From: Azolla caroliniana
Taxonomy: Eukaryota > Polypodiophyta
Assembly: GCA_043228905.1 (NCBI GenBank)
Contig: JBHGNT010000010.1
Span: 7,378,001 to 7,442,000 of the forward strand
Reading direction: 5' to 3'
DNA length: 64,000 nucleotides
Position numbers and translations under genes: made by a program. Below the pieces are notes generated by a model. It did no database searches. It saw only the letters and a list, made by a program, of their open reading frames with translations, and was not told where the DNA came from. Shown piece by piece: positions 1 through 10,259 of the stretch (position 1 is the first letter of the stretch; each line of letters opens with the position of its first letter).

Positions 1-2
1 TG

Positions 3-674
3 GACAGAATCGTTCGCGCCACGATTCGGATGCACTTGTCGGAGTCAGTGTACTTCACAGTGCAATCATGCACGACAACGTTTGAACTTTGTAAAACATT
101 GTTGGAAACTTATGAAAAGAAGGTTGCCGCAACGAAGATGTATCTGATCCGGCGCCTCTACAACTTGTGGATGAAAGAATCTGATTCGGTTCAGGCACAC
201 CTCAACGAGTACGAAAGCATAATCTCCCAAATCTTGTCTCAAGGGACAACAATCGAGGATGAACTCAGAGCAATGATACTCATGAGTAGTCTCCCCTCTT
301 CATGGGAAACTTTCGTTACAACCGTGTGCAATGCTTCAACAACTGCAGTTAAGTACTCCGAAGTCACGAACGCAATCCTGACTAAAGCAACTCGGAGAAA
401 GTCTTTCGCCAAAGATTCGGCAGATGAAGCTTACATAGTACAAGGTTCGACCGACCGATAGAACAACCGGGGAAGAAGTTCTTCCCGACCGCCGAACAAT
501 TAGCGAAGCCGGAGCAAGTCCCGGGACAACCGAATCTGCAACTACTACAAGAAACCGGGACACATCAAAGCCGACTACCGGGCACTCAAAGCAAAAATCG
601 ACAAATCTCAGAGAGCAGATCAAAAGAGTAGTCGGCATGAGGAGGTCAACTACGTCGGCTCTTCAGCCGAAATT
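3..674 (+). pseudogene. copia A1 gag, C-terminal part
   Basis: The frame is open from the window edge; the first Met at 30 is internal, so the true start is upstream. The protein is a UBN2-type copia gag with the usual segment of polymer-forming helices (YEKKVAATKMYLIRRLYNL and LRAMILMSSLPSSWETF). After the TAG at 459-461 the same frame continues through a basic Ser/Arg stretch and reaches a nucleic-acid-binding zinc knuckle at about 535-580. That knuckle is damaged: the second and last Cys of CX2CX4HX4C are both Tyr, each explained by one G-to-A change. A second TAG lies near 504. The product would package element RNA in virus-like particles, but this copy cannot make it intact. Confidence 0.85.
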
Positions 675-2042
675 TTGACGACCGACCCGAATATACTGTC
701 CATAGAGAACCCAGTCAAATCAGAAGTTCTGCTCATGACTGAGGAATCGAGCACATGGCTCCTGGACTCGGGCACATCGTATCATGTGACACCTCACCAA
801 TCTCAGTTTCGGCAATACTCGGACTGGCACTCGGACTCAGTTCGAGTTGGAAACTCACAACACTGTGCTATAATCGGAATCGGCACCATAGAGCTCAATC
901 TTCTGGAAGGCTCTACACTTGTACTACACAACGTCCGACACGTTCCTAAGCTTTCAAGTCCCTTGATCTCAGTCGGACAACTTGACAAAGCCAGCATCCG
1001 TGCCGGATTCTCATCAGGAGGGTGGACACTCTACAAAGGGAACCTCGTACTTGCTCAAGGACCAAAGGTACATTCCTTGTATCCTTTATATGTCACACTC
1101 AAAGAGGGTGACTTACTTTTGGTTGATATCCCCGTGTCATCGTTATGGCACGGACGACTTGGACACCTCAGTAAGGCCAGCATAATGCACCTATCCAGAG
1201 CCGGTTTCATCCCCAAACTCTCCTTCTCGGATCACCAATTCTCCGAGCATTGCCAGTATGGCAAACAGGTAGCCACATCACACCCGACATCAGCACCAAG
1301 AGAATCGAGTCCCCTCGATTTGGTCCATTTGGACGACTGTGGCCCGATGCCACATCAGTCTCTCGGCGGTGCTTCGTACTTCGTCAGTTTCATTGACGAC
1401 TCGACTCGGAAGGTGTGGGCTTACCCCATCAGAACCAAAGATCGGGTGTTCTCGATCTTCTCCGAATGGCTTGCAATGGTCGAAAATCAGACCGGTCGGA
1501 AACTGAAATGTCTCTGAACCGACAATAAAGGAGAATTAAAGTCTGAAGAATTCGTCAAATTTTGCTGGGAACGCGGCATTCGACGTCAATATACGACACC
1601 CTATAGTTTGGAAAAGAACGGAATTGCTGAACGCATGAATCGGATGATTCAAGAACGCGTAACATCCATGCTCCAACACTCCAGATTGTCGGATGGCTTC
1701 TGGGTGGAGGTTCTACTTACGGCAGTACACATAATAAATATGTCGCAAAGTAGACCTCTAGGACTTCAAATACCTCAGGAAATATGGACTGGCAATAAGC
1801 CGAATTATGACAAACTGAGGATCTTCAATTGCGAGGCGTATGCTCTCATACCGAAAGACGACCGCCGGAAACTTGAACCAAGTTCAAGGAAATGTGTTTT
1901 TCTTGGATATGGATCCGACGGCGAGATCAGATACCGACTCTGGGACCCCGAGCACAGAAAAGCGTTCGAAGTTCTGACATCGTGTTCAATGAGTCGGCTA
2001 TGCATAAAACGGTCGAAACACCTAATGAAGTCCGAAGGGTAA
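675..2042 (+). pseudogene. copia A1 protease, pre-integrase zinc domain and integrase
   Basis: The aspartic protease motif is WLLDSGTSYHVTP. The gag-pre-integrase domain follows (LWHGRLGHLSKASIMHLSRAG) with a zinc site HX..H..C in which one Cys appears lost (SEHCQYGKQ). The integrase core shows the first Asp in LVHLDDCGP, the second in TDNKGE, and the Glu in SLEKNGIAERMNR. The stretch before 1515 and the one from 1608 are in one frame, separated only by a TGA at 1515-1517. From about 1965 the frame shifts, and the correct frame is the one running 1892-2416. The integrase would insert cDNA into the nuclear genome. Confidence 0.88.
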
Positions 2043-3258
2043 TATTTTCCGAAGTGCCAACCCTTCATGACGGCCCAACCCACAACACGAGATCAGTTTC
2101 ACGGGTAACCGACAACTCTCACACCGAATCCACCGATTCGGCACAACCGAATGGCTCGGCTCCCGACCATCCTGACCATCTGACATTGACACCCGGTGCG
2201 ACTAGTCCAATCATACCTCGCAGATCCGAGAGATTGTTGCAACCTCCGGAGAGGTACTCTCCCGGAATTTTCTTTACCGATGCCGGCGAACCGACGTCTT
2301 ACGAAGAAGCATTGGCATCTGCCGATTCAGCCCCATGGCATCTGGTGATGGAGTCGGAAATGCACTCCATTCGGGCAAATAAGAATTGGGACTTGGTCGA
2401 ATTACCGAAGAATTGACGTGCTCTTCCGTGTAAGAGGGTCTATCGACTAAAAGAGACGTCCAACTTGACCACCCGAAAGTACAAGGCCAAATTAGTTGTG
2501 AAGGGATTTTGACAAGAATATGGCGTCGACTTCGACGAAATCTTTTCAGCAGTGGTGAAAATGACGACCCTTCGTTTCATGCTTGGCGTCGTGGCCACCG
2601 AAAACTTGGAGCTGATTCAGCTAGATGTAAAAACGACATTCCTCCACGGTGACCTACAGGAGGAAATCTATATGGAGCAGCCGAAAGGCTTTGTGGCATC
2701 CGGCCAGGAACATCTAGTCTGCCGACTCAAGAAGAGTCTCTACGGCCTGAAACAGGCAGCCCGACAGTGGTATAAGAAGTTCGACAACTTCATCCAATCG
2801 GTCGGCTTCTCAAAGAGCGATGAGGACCACTGTCTCTTCACCAAAACAACTCAAGACGGGTCTCCCGTCTTCCTCATCATCTACGTGGACGACATGCTAC
2901 TCTCTGGTCGGCATGTCGGAGAGCTCACCAAAATCGTTCGGCAACTACGGTTGAAGTTTGCCATGAAGGACCTCGGTCCGGCAAGACACATACTTGGTAT
3001 GAAGATTAGTCGGTATCGCGATACACGACAACTTTTCTTGTCTCAAACTGACTACATCGGATGTGTCTTAGAACGCTTCAACATGCAATCGACCAAGTCT
3101 GCTTTGACCCCGCTCCCCATTAACCTTCGGCTGTCTCGGCAAGACTGTCCGACATCCGGTCCGGAGGGAGAAGATATGAAGTCGGTACCGTATGTACCGG
3201 CAGTCGGCTCCCTCATGTACGCGATGGTCGCGACACGACCTAATATTTCTCACGCCGT
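1892..3258 (+). pseudogene. copia A1 integrase tail and reverse transcriptase
   Basis: The frame carries the Ser/Thr-rich linker, then RT from about 2290. Visible RT blocks are SYEEALASADSAPWHLVMES, QLDVKTTFLHGDLQEEIYME, CRLKKSLYGLKQAARQWYKK and the catalytic IIYVDDMLLSG, which keeps both Asp. TGA stops interrupt it at 2414-2416 and about 2507, where related copies have Arg, as expected from CGA to TGA. The thumb region breaks off at RPNISHAV, where the solo LTR enters at 3259, and resumes at 4401. Confidence 0.9.
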
Positions 3259-4396
3259 TGTCGTGAAGTACGAAAGCTTCACATTAAAAGTCTACAATAA
3301 AATAAATACGTAACTAAAATAACATTTGATCATGTTTTATATATAAAGATAATATTAACAACACATATGATAATATTATATATATGTAAAGAAAAATAAT
3401 ATATATATATAGATAAATATATTATATTACACGAACAAGAGAGGACTTGAACCAATAACCCCACCCTATGACTCTCAAATCTTACCATTTATTCTATACT
3501 AGTAATATACATAAAATAAAGCATACTTTATATATACTTTATATTACATAAAGGATTTGCTTCATGATATAAAAATAAAGTTGTATGTTGTATTCAATAG
3601 TATTTTGAGACTCAAACCCACAACCTCATACACCGAAGTCAACACACCTACCATTAGGCTAGGCCCTTTCTCTTTAAGATTATATTTTCATGTTTATTAT
3701 TATTGCATATATTGTTTCATACATAAAAGCTCAAATGAGCGAGATGTTTATCATGCATCACATGTAATGCATGAACGCCAAATGGCGATCATGCATCACA
3801 TGCATTTCATGCACTACATGCATGACTTGTACCCTCCAATGCATCATATGTATGGGGGCACCTATTTAAATGGTGAAAGAGAAGATCAAAGGGAGATATG
3901 TATGAGATATCAATCAAATTATGTATTACATAAGAGATACCATAAAAATAGAGAGAGAAGGGAAGAAGTTTAACATAAACGTGGAGCTCTAGCTTGGCGG
4001 TCGTGGTGGTCAACTCTCAACAAGAGGGAGGCGGTTCGAGCCTTATCTTCATCAAAATATTGAAGTGAAGGTTGCAGTGGTCTACGATCAAGAAAGAGAA
4101 GAGCGATTACCTTGCAAGACAAAGTTCGGAGGTTCAACGACGTGCACAATCATTTTGTAACTCTTTCATGAAAATGATTACAAATTTCATACACTTTCTC
4201 ATATATTATTTTATATCTTATCTTGTCTTATCTTATATTCCTTAAAAATCCTATTTTGTCATATCTTATTGATCTCTATTCACTCTATCTCTACTCTTTC
4301 GTCTCTTCCGTCCATAATCCCTGTGATTCCTTCCTCACTTTCACGTTATCCTTTGTGTGCGCAACGCTACGCTTCTAGGCGAGCCACGTCACGACA
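3259..4396 (+). repeat. Solo LTR (1138 bp) of the gag-protease element family, with 4-bp TSD ccgt
   Basis: The sequence starts TGTCGTGAAG and ends GTCACGACA, with TG/CA termini. It matches, in opposite orientation, the two LTRs at 13401-14485 and 16821-17872. It is flanked by ccgt at 3255-3258 and 4397-4400, and deleting the LTR and one ccgt rejoins the family A reading frame (HAV-GVVNRFMHN). It has a 6-bp-stem hairpin at its 5' end (3263-3282), a cluster of CATGCA words at 3751-3851, a TATA-like CTATTTAAAT near 3861, and antisense tRNA-like B boxes near 3443-3453 and 3606-3619. A solo LTR arises when the two LTRs of an inserted element recombine. Confidence 0.92.
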
Positions 4397-4400
4397 CCGT

Positions 4401-4974
4401 AGGAGTCGTCAACAGATTCATGCACAACCCTGACTGATCGCACTGGAACACAGTCAAGCATGTGTTCAGATATCTAGCTGGCACAAAAGACCATGATATT
4501 CTTTTCGGCCCGAACTCAATTTCAGGTGTAGTCGGTTACACCGACTCGGACTTCGCTGGCTGTGTGGATAGTAGGAAATCAACAACCGGATATTGTTTCA
4601 AATTTGGTAATGGAGCAATCTCGTGGAAGTCAAAACTTCAGGAGTGCACATCCACCTCAACGACCAAAGCGGAATATGTAGCTGCGTCCGACGTGGCAAA
4701 AGAAGCTTTATGGCTATGTCGGCTGGCGCACACGTTTCGACAGGTTGACTTCGACTCGGCTCCAGTTTTCTACAGCGATAGTCTGGGTGTTGTTGCTTTG
4801 TCAAAAAATCCGGTTTACCACAACGCCTCTAAGCATATCGACGTTTGATATCACTTCGTTCGGGACTGCATCATTTCAGGGAAAATCAGTCTCGAGAAGA
4901 TATCCACAACCGATAATGTCGTAGATGGAATGACCAAGTGTCTTTCGGCGGATCGTTTCCGGTCCCTTCGGCAC
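4401..4974 (+). pseudogene. copia A1 RNase H
   Basis: The frame picks up exactly behind the solo LTR's downstream ccgt. Copia RNase H landmarks are VGYTDSDFAGCVDSRKSTTG, STTKAEYVAASDVAKEALW, FYSDSLGVVALSKNPVYHNA and KHIDV. It holds the acidic residues expected for RNA-strand cleavage (D in YTDSDF, E in TKAEYV, D in YSDSLG). A TGA at 4846-4848 truncates it; the same frame continues with YHFVRDCIISGKISLEK. In intact form this domain removes RNA from the RNA:DNA hybrid during reverse transcription. Confidence 0.88.
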
Positions 4975-5204
4975 TAGATGGGTGTAACGAAAAATCGGTC
5001 CGGTTAAAGTCGGACACAACACAGGATGGTTTCAGACCACCGACATTGGTTCTTTGAGGATCGGCTTTAGCTCTTCCGGCCCGACCTATTCGGTCTTCTG
5101 TCTGCGGATCTTGCCGATTCTGACAAAACTGATTTATTTGATAAACCTTGTATATATACCTGTAATTCTTTAGATAACCCATGTATATGCCCATTACGGG
5201 GGAG

Positions 5205-5473
5205 TGTCGAATACGAGTGTATAATGGCCATATTCACACTGTCCCTTTGGACAACCCAAGTTTGGGCTATTTCTGTAAATAGCATAAAGGGCAGTTGCCC
5301 TAGGATAGTCACTATATAAAGTGGCTTTGTAACCTTTAGTGAAGGTTGGTTATCTTTTGTAACTGTTGCTATTGGAATATAACAATTTCCTTTTGTGCCT
5401 CTGTGTGTGTGTGTGTGTGTGTGTCTATCTTGCTCATGCATACACAGATTCCTTCATCACGAATGTTGCTTGC
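5205..5473 (+). repeat. 3' LTR of copia A1, truncated
   Basis: The LTR starts TGTCGAATACGAG directly after the polypurine tract ACGGGGGAG (5196-5204). It holds the phrase GGGCTATTTCTGTAAATAGC, which recurs in the LTRs of copia C and D. The 3' end is missing: around 5474 the sequence changes to the RNase H end of copia B. A (TG)n tract lies inside at 5402-5424. Confidence 0.75.
5402..5424. repeat. (TG)n microsatellite
   Basis: About eleven uninterrupted TG units lie inside the truncated family A LTR. Apparent Cys-Val ORFs across it are artefacts of the repeat. Confidence 0.95.
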
Positions 5474-6037
5474 AGTTCCGCATTGACGGCCTTGTCCCCA
5501 ACACTGATCTACTGCGACAATATGAGCAGCATGCGGCTTGCCAAGAACCCCGTGTTCCATGCTCACACAAAGCACATACAAGTGCATTATCACTTCGTGC
5601 GTGAGCGGGTCCTGAGCGGTGAAGTAGAACTTCAGTATGTACATACGAATCGGCAAGTTGCCGACATCTTCACCAAACCACTCAGATTGGAAAAGTTGCA
5701 GCACTTCACTGAAATGCTTGGTGTTTAGCATCTCGACGTGCCACACTTGAGGGGGAGAACGGGAACGGGCAAAGGCAAAGAGACTATCGATTGCGCCGGT
5801 AAGGGAAGAACCGACAAAGGGGGAGACAAGAAGAAGAAAGGGGCCGAGTCGATAAAGGAAGTTGACACATCCGAACAAGTCGGAATAAGAGGCAGCGGCG
5901 ACAGAGCCGACCGGAAGAAGAAGGCCAAGACCCGGACATGGTCCGATGTGGTGAAGGGCCTAGAACCGGAAGACGAATCGGGAGCAACCGATTCAGACAA
6001 GACTTGGAACGAATCGGAGACAACCGATTCGGTTTAA
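5474..6037 (+). pseudogene. copia B3: end of RNase H plus lysine-rich C-terminal tail
   Basis: The fragment starts inside RNase H (LIYCDNMSSMRLAKNPVF, then TKHIQVHYHFVRERVLSG, ADIFTKPLRLEKLQHF). A TAG at 5726-5728 follows GV; the other two B copies have CAA and CAG at that codon. Beyond it the same frame continues about 100 codons as a Lys/Asp-rich tail (GRTDKGGDKKKKGAES, ADRKKKAKTRTWSDVVKG) to a TAA at 6035-6037. The tail overlaps an internal polypurine tract at 5746-5757. The same tail is found in copies B1 (to 46170) and B2 (minus, about 56400-56600). Confidence 0.85.
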
Positions 6038-6355
6038 TAGATGGATTCGGAAGAATTGGATCATTTCAAGGCCAAGAGGATGAGAACGTAGCAGAAGTCG
6101 ACGCCAACACGAAGGAATCGACGAATCAACAAGCGTCGAAGTCACAACAGTGAGGGAGCTGAATTGGGCCTGTTGAGCAGACAAGACGACTGAGGAGGTC
6201 GAGGTGTGCAAGAACAGAAGGGTCGCGGCAAACGGGACCAGACCAGACAAGGAGCATGAGTGAGGCGGAGTGACGCTAGAAGGAGCCAGGAGGAAGGACC
6301 GGCTACCATGGAGACTGACACTACGATCCGACCTCAAGTTGAGCTTGAGGGGGAG
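6038..6355 (+). other. copia B3 non-coding 3' internal region with polypurine tract
   Basis: About 320 bp lie between the pol tail and the LTR. They align with 46171-46434 of copy B1 and end in CTTGAGGGGGAG (6344-6355), the priming tract for plus-strand synthesis directly next to the LTR. I see no convincing coding frame. Confidence 0.75.
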
Positions 6356-6611
6356 TGTTGAGTGGCAAGCTCAACCGGATCCAGATCGGCTGAATAAGCT
6401 TGAGCCGGATCGACATCCGGAAGGATGAGCCGGATCGATGAGCCGGTGAGCTGGGGAGCCGGTTAGCTAGATGAAGCAGTAACCGGAAGCCAAGTAGTAG
6501 CTAGTCTACTAGGGAGTTAATATCTCGTAGTTAGTGTCAGACGCTCGTGTGAGCATTGAAGTACACCGTACTTCTGTCAGTCTGTATGGACTTGTATAAA
6601 AGTGTGTTGTA
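6356..6611 (+). repeat. 3' LTR of copia B3, truncated
   Basis: It starts TGTTGAGTGGCAAGCTCAA and matches the start of the B1 LTR at 46435. It reaches the TATA box TATAAAAG near 6596 and breaks off near 6611, where the inverted family A fragment begins. The B1 LTR runs about 170 bp further. Confidence 0.8.
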
Positions 6612-7397
6612 ATGCGATCGAATGGGATTGTGCATAAATATGCTGACGACTCTAACGACATGAGTAATGTCAGGTCGTGTTGCGACCATCGTGTACATCA
6701 AGGAGCCGACTACTGGTGCATACAATACCGACTTCATAACTGCCTCCTCCAGACCAGATGTCAGGCAATCTCGCTGAGACATCCGAAGATTAATTGGGGG
6801 TAGGGTCGAATAAGATTTGGCCGATTGCATGTTGAAGCATTCTAGGAGACGCCCAATATAGTCAGATTGAGACAAAAATAGTTGTCGTCTAAGACCGAGG
6901 TCCTTCATCCCAAGAATGTGTCTTGTCGGACTGAGGTCCTTCATGGCAAACTTCAACCATAGTTTCGAAACAAGTTATGAGAGATCTCTCGTGTGTCAAC
7001 CGGAGAGTAACATGTTGTCCATTTAGATAATGAGGAAGATGGGAGACCCATCTCTAGCTGTTTTGGTGAAGAGACAATGGTCCTCATCTCTCTTTGAGAA
7101 GCCAACTGATTGGATGAAGTTGTCAAACTTCTTGTACCACTGTCACGGTGCCCGCTTTAGGCCGTATAGACTCTTCTTGAGTTGGCAGACTAAATGTTCT
7201 TGGCCGGATTCCACGAAGCCTTTCGGCTGCTCCATATAAATTTGCTCCTCTAGATTGCCACGAAGGAAGGCCGTTTTTACATCTACCTGGATTGGTTCCA
7301 AGTCCTCGGCTGCCACTTCGCCGAGTAGAAATAGAAGGGTCATCATTTTTACGATTGGTGAAAAATCTCGTCGAGGACAATGCCATATTCCTATCAA
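6612..7397 (-). pseudogene. copia A2 reverse transcriptase fragments
   Basis: The segment 7143-7397 encodes the RT start (MMTLLFLLGEVAAEDLEPIQ, then VKTAFLRGNLEEQIYMEQPK and QLKKSLYGLKRAP). The segment 6537-6956 encodes the thumb (MKFAMKDLSPTRHILGMKDL, DYIGRLLECFNMQSAKS, TRPDITHVVRVVSIFMHNP). The YVDD block falls between them in shifted frames around 6990-7050. Order and sequence match A1 RT. Confidence 0.85.
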
Positions 7398-8827
7398 AAA
7401 CCTTTTGCTACTAATTTGGCTTTGAATTTTGGGGTGGCTGAATCAGACGCCACTTTTAATCTGTAGACGCACTTGCACAAAAAAGCACGTTAATTTTTCA
7501 GTAGTTCAACTAAGTCCCAAGTCTTGTTTGCCCGAATGGAGTTCATTTCTGACTCCATCGCCAAATGCCATGCGGCTGAATCAGCTGATGCCGATGCTTC
7601 TTCGTATGACGTCAATTCTCGGGCATTCATGAAGAAGACTCCAAGAGAGTACCTCTCAGGGGGTTGCGATAGTCTCTTGGCTTTTCAACGTATGACTAGA
7701 CTAGTTGCATCGGGTGTCGTAGTCGGATGGTCCAAAGCCGAATCATTTGGCTGTGCCGAGTCTAGTGTTGCCAAGTGGGTTCGAGGGGATTCGGCTACCC
7801 GTGAAGTCAACCTCATGTTATGGGCTAGGCCATCATGAAAGGCTGGCACATCTGAGAAGGTTACCCTTCAAACTTCAATAGGCCTTTTGGCCGTCTTGTG
7901 CATAGCCGACTCATTGAACACTACATCCGAACTTCAGAAAATCTGTTTGTGCTCGGGGTCTCAAAGTCGGTATCCGATCTTGTCGTTTGGTTCATAGCCA
8001 AGGAAAATACATTTCCTGGACTTCAACGGTTTCCTTTTGGTATGGGGACGTATGCCTCACATCGGAAAATCCTCAACTTGTCATAATTCGGCTTCCGGCC
8101 GGTTCATAATTCCTGAGGTACTTAAAGTCCTAGATGCCTAGTCCGTGACATGTTAATTATGTTTATTGCCATAAGCATGGCCTCTTCCTAGAATCCATCC
8201 AATACTCTGGAGTGTTGGAGCATGGACACTAAATGTTCCGAAATTGTTCGATTCATTTGTTCAGCAATTCCATTCTGCTTCGGACTATAGGGTACTGTAT
8301 ATTCACGTTGAATGCCGCGTTGTTGGCAAAATTTGACGAATTCTTCGGACTTGAACTATCCTCCGTTGTCAATTTGAAGGCATTTCAGGTTTCGACCAGT
8401 CTGGTTCTCTACCATGGCAACTCATTCTTGGAAGATCGAGAACACTCAATCTTTGGTTCTTGTTGGGTAAGTCCACACTATCTTGGTTGAGTCGTCAATG
8501 AAATTGAGGATGTAGGAGGAGCCACTAAGGGACTAATGTGGCATCGGGCCATAGATGTCTGAATGGACTAAATCAAGTGGACTTGATTCTCTTGGTAATG
8601 TTGTCGGGTGTGAGGTTGTGGCCTACTTGCCATACTAGCAATGCTCGCATAATTAATGATTAGAGAATGAGAGTTTGGGGATGTATCCGACTCTAGATAA
8701 ATGCGTCATGTCGGCCTTGCTGATGTATCCGAGTCGTCCATGCCATAGTGATGACATGGGAATATCAACTAGCAACAAGTCACCCTCTCTGAGTGTGACG
8801 TACAATGGGTAGAGAAAATGTACTTTC
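7398..8827 (-). pseudogene. copia A2 integrase and pre-integrase fragments
   Basis: The minus strand at 8653-8877 encodes HFLYPLYVTLREGDLLLVDI and SSLWHGRLGYISKADMTHLS, nearly identical to A1 at 1070-1200. The integrase core and Ser/Thr-rich linker lie between about 7400 and 8640 in several frames. No frame is open across the domain. Confidence 0.8.
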
Positions 8828-9418
8828 CGTTGGGAAAACGGGGTCCTCCAAATGGGATGAGCCGAATCGATGAGCAAACTGGTCGAGGCTGAAGCTGAAA
8901 ATCGAAAACCAAAATTGAGAATGATGATCGATTATGAATGATTTGAGGGGCCATCATTGTAAATAGTCTAAATGTGCCCCCTTGTGGGCTATATTTGTAA
9001 ATAGCTTGAAAGTTGTTTTAGTATATAAGAAACTAGGGCAAAACCTTATAATGTAGTAGAATCATTATAGTTATAAGAAGTTATACAGAAGTTAGCTGCC
9101 TCTGTAACTGTGTAAGTGAGAGAGAGAGTGAGAGATAGAGAGTGAGCTTAACTCTGTCGCCGTTTATGAGACGAAGGAGAACTCGAGTTCATTGACTCCA
9201 AGTATCTTATTGTACTCCCCCTCATCATAGTGATCTAGTTCAGAGTTCGATGACTCTCTTGATTTTTCCCTTTTTCGGGTTTTCCACATAAAAGATCTTG
9301 TGTCTTTGTTTTACGTTTTTCGGTCCTCTCGTTTTCTGTCTGTGTACTGTTTATCGCGATTCCTTGCACTCTTACATTCAAAGCAAATCCGGTTGTGGCC
9401 GGTCACGATCCTAATAAA
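8828..9418 (+). repeat. 5' LTR of copia C
   Basis: It starts CGTTGGGAAAACG (a decayed TGTTGGG) and aligns with 12236-12625. It contains TTGTGGGCTATATTTGTAAA, GA-rich tracts near 9118-9146 and the phrase TATTGTACTCCCCCTCATCA. The end is placed just before the primer site at 9420; a clear terminal CA is not visible, so the 3' boundary is uncertain by some bases. Confidence 0.8.
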
Positions 9419-9419
9419 G

Positions 9420-9430
9420 TGGTATCAGAT
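9420..9430 (+). promoter_or_regulatory. Primer binding site of copia C
   Basis: TGGTATCAGAT matches the consensus complementary to the 3' end of initiator tRNA-Met (TGGTATCAGAG) with one change. It sits between the 5' LTR and the gag start at 9433. Confidence 0.9.
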
Positions 9431-9432
9431 CA

Positions 9433-10250
9433 ATGGATGAATATTTCGGCGGCGTGTTCAAACTTATCGGCTCCAACTATTCAATGTGGAAGTCGAAGAT
9501 GCGGGACATGTTGGCTGCCAGTGTAGTTTGGCAAAAGCAAGCCAGAAAAGAATCGATGCATCGACTTGGGAAGTCATGCATATGAAGGCAACAACATATA
9601 TAAGGTGTTTTATAGACATGATTCTATACAACAACTTTGATGAAGAGACGCATGCCAACGTCCTATGGAAGAAGATTGGCGTGATGCTCGAAAACAAGAA
9701 TGCCGTGAACAAAGTCTCAGTTTTCAGAAATATCGTGACACTCCAGTATCAAGACGGTTCCATCATGGTGGAGCACATTAATGCCTTCCAAGGATTGATG
9801 AATCAAACCACCTCTCTAGAAGTACCTCTTGCCGATGAGGTATTAGCACTGTTGTTGATGGGATCCCTTTCGGATATCTGGGAAATGCTAGTTGTCACAT
9901 TGGGCAACGCGGGACTGGATGGGAAACATCTATCCCTAGAGCAGGTGAAGTTGAGCTTACAAAATGAGGAAGCTTGTCGAAAGGACTGAGATTCCAATAC
10001 CGACCCGAAGGCCCTTGTCATGGAAAGTGTCATGAATAAAGGAAGAGGCCGAAATTGAAGTCCCCAGAATCGAGATAAGTCGGGGACAAGGTCGACGTCG
10101 AGGGGAAGGCCCATGTCCTTCTATTGTGGGAAGCCGGGGCATTTCCAAAAGAATTACTGTCACTTTCGAAAGGAGAAGGGGGGAGTTGATGGTGTAGAGC
10201 AAAAGAAAATACCGGTCAAAAAGAACGCCTCAGCAATCGCCGTGAGTGAA
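9433..10250 (+). pseudogene. copia C gag
   Basis: The start at 9433 gives the canonical copia gag opening (FKLIGSNYSMWKSKMRDM). A frameshift follows within about 60 bp, and the frame continues at 9486-9989 with UBN2 sequence (YQDGSIMVEHINAFQGLMNQ, ALLLMGSLSDIWEMLVVTLG). A TGA ends it at 9987-9989. The zinc knuckle region near 10110-10150 reads FYCGKPGHFQKNYC, so the CCHC spacing is disturbed. Confidence 0.85.
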
Positions 10251-10259
10251 GAGGAGTAG

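Larger units (their letters stand above)
1..5473 (+). mobile_element. Ty1/copia element A1, 5' truncated by the window and split by a solo LTR
   Basis: The order gag, protease, integrase, reverse transcriptase, RNase H, polypurine tract, LTR is that of Ty1/copia. The 5' LTR and primer site lie outside the window. Gag, protease and integrase share one frame, broken by TAG stops near 459 and 504 and a TGA at 1515-1517. A frameshift near 1965 moves the frame, and further TGA stops follow at 2414 and about 2507. The RT-RNase H junction is split by an 1138-bp solo LTR. The 3' LTR starts at 5205 and runs into a fragment of family B near 5474. The copy is dead. Family A occurs again inverted at 6612-8827. 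Confidence 0.9.
6612..8827 (-). mobile_element. Inverted fragment of copia family A (A2)
   Basis: Read on the minus strand this holds family A pol from the pre-integrase domain (about 8877) down to the RT thumb (6612), without LTRs. It is more decayed than A1, with many stops and frameshifts. One end stops at the truncated B3 LTR. The other end is interrupted at 8828 by the LTR of copia C, beyond which no A2 sequence resumes. Confidence 0.85.

Noticed and set aside
5366-5604. Cys-Val repeat ORFs on the plus strand
   Set aside because: They arise from the (TG)n tract in the family A LTR; only the part from about 5474 has RNase H homology.
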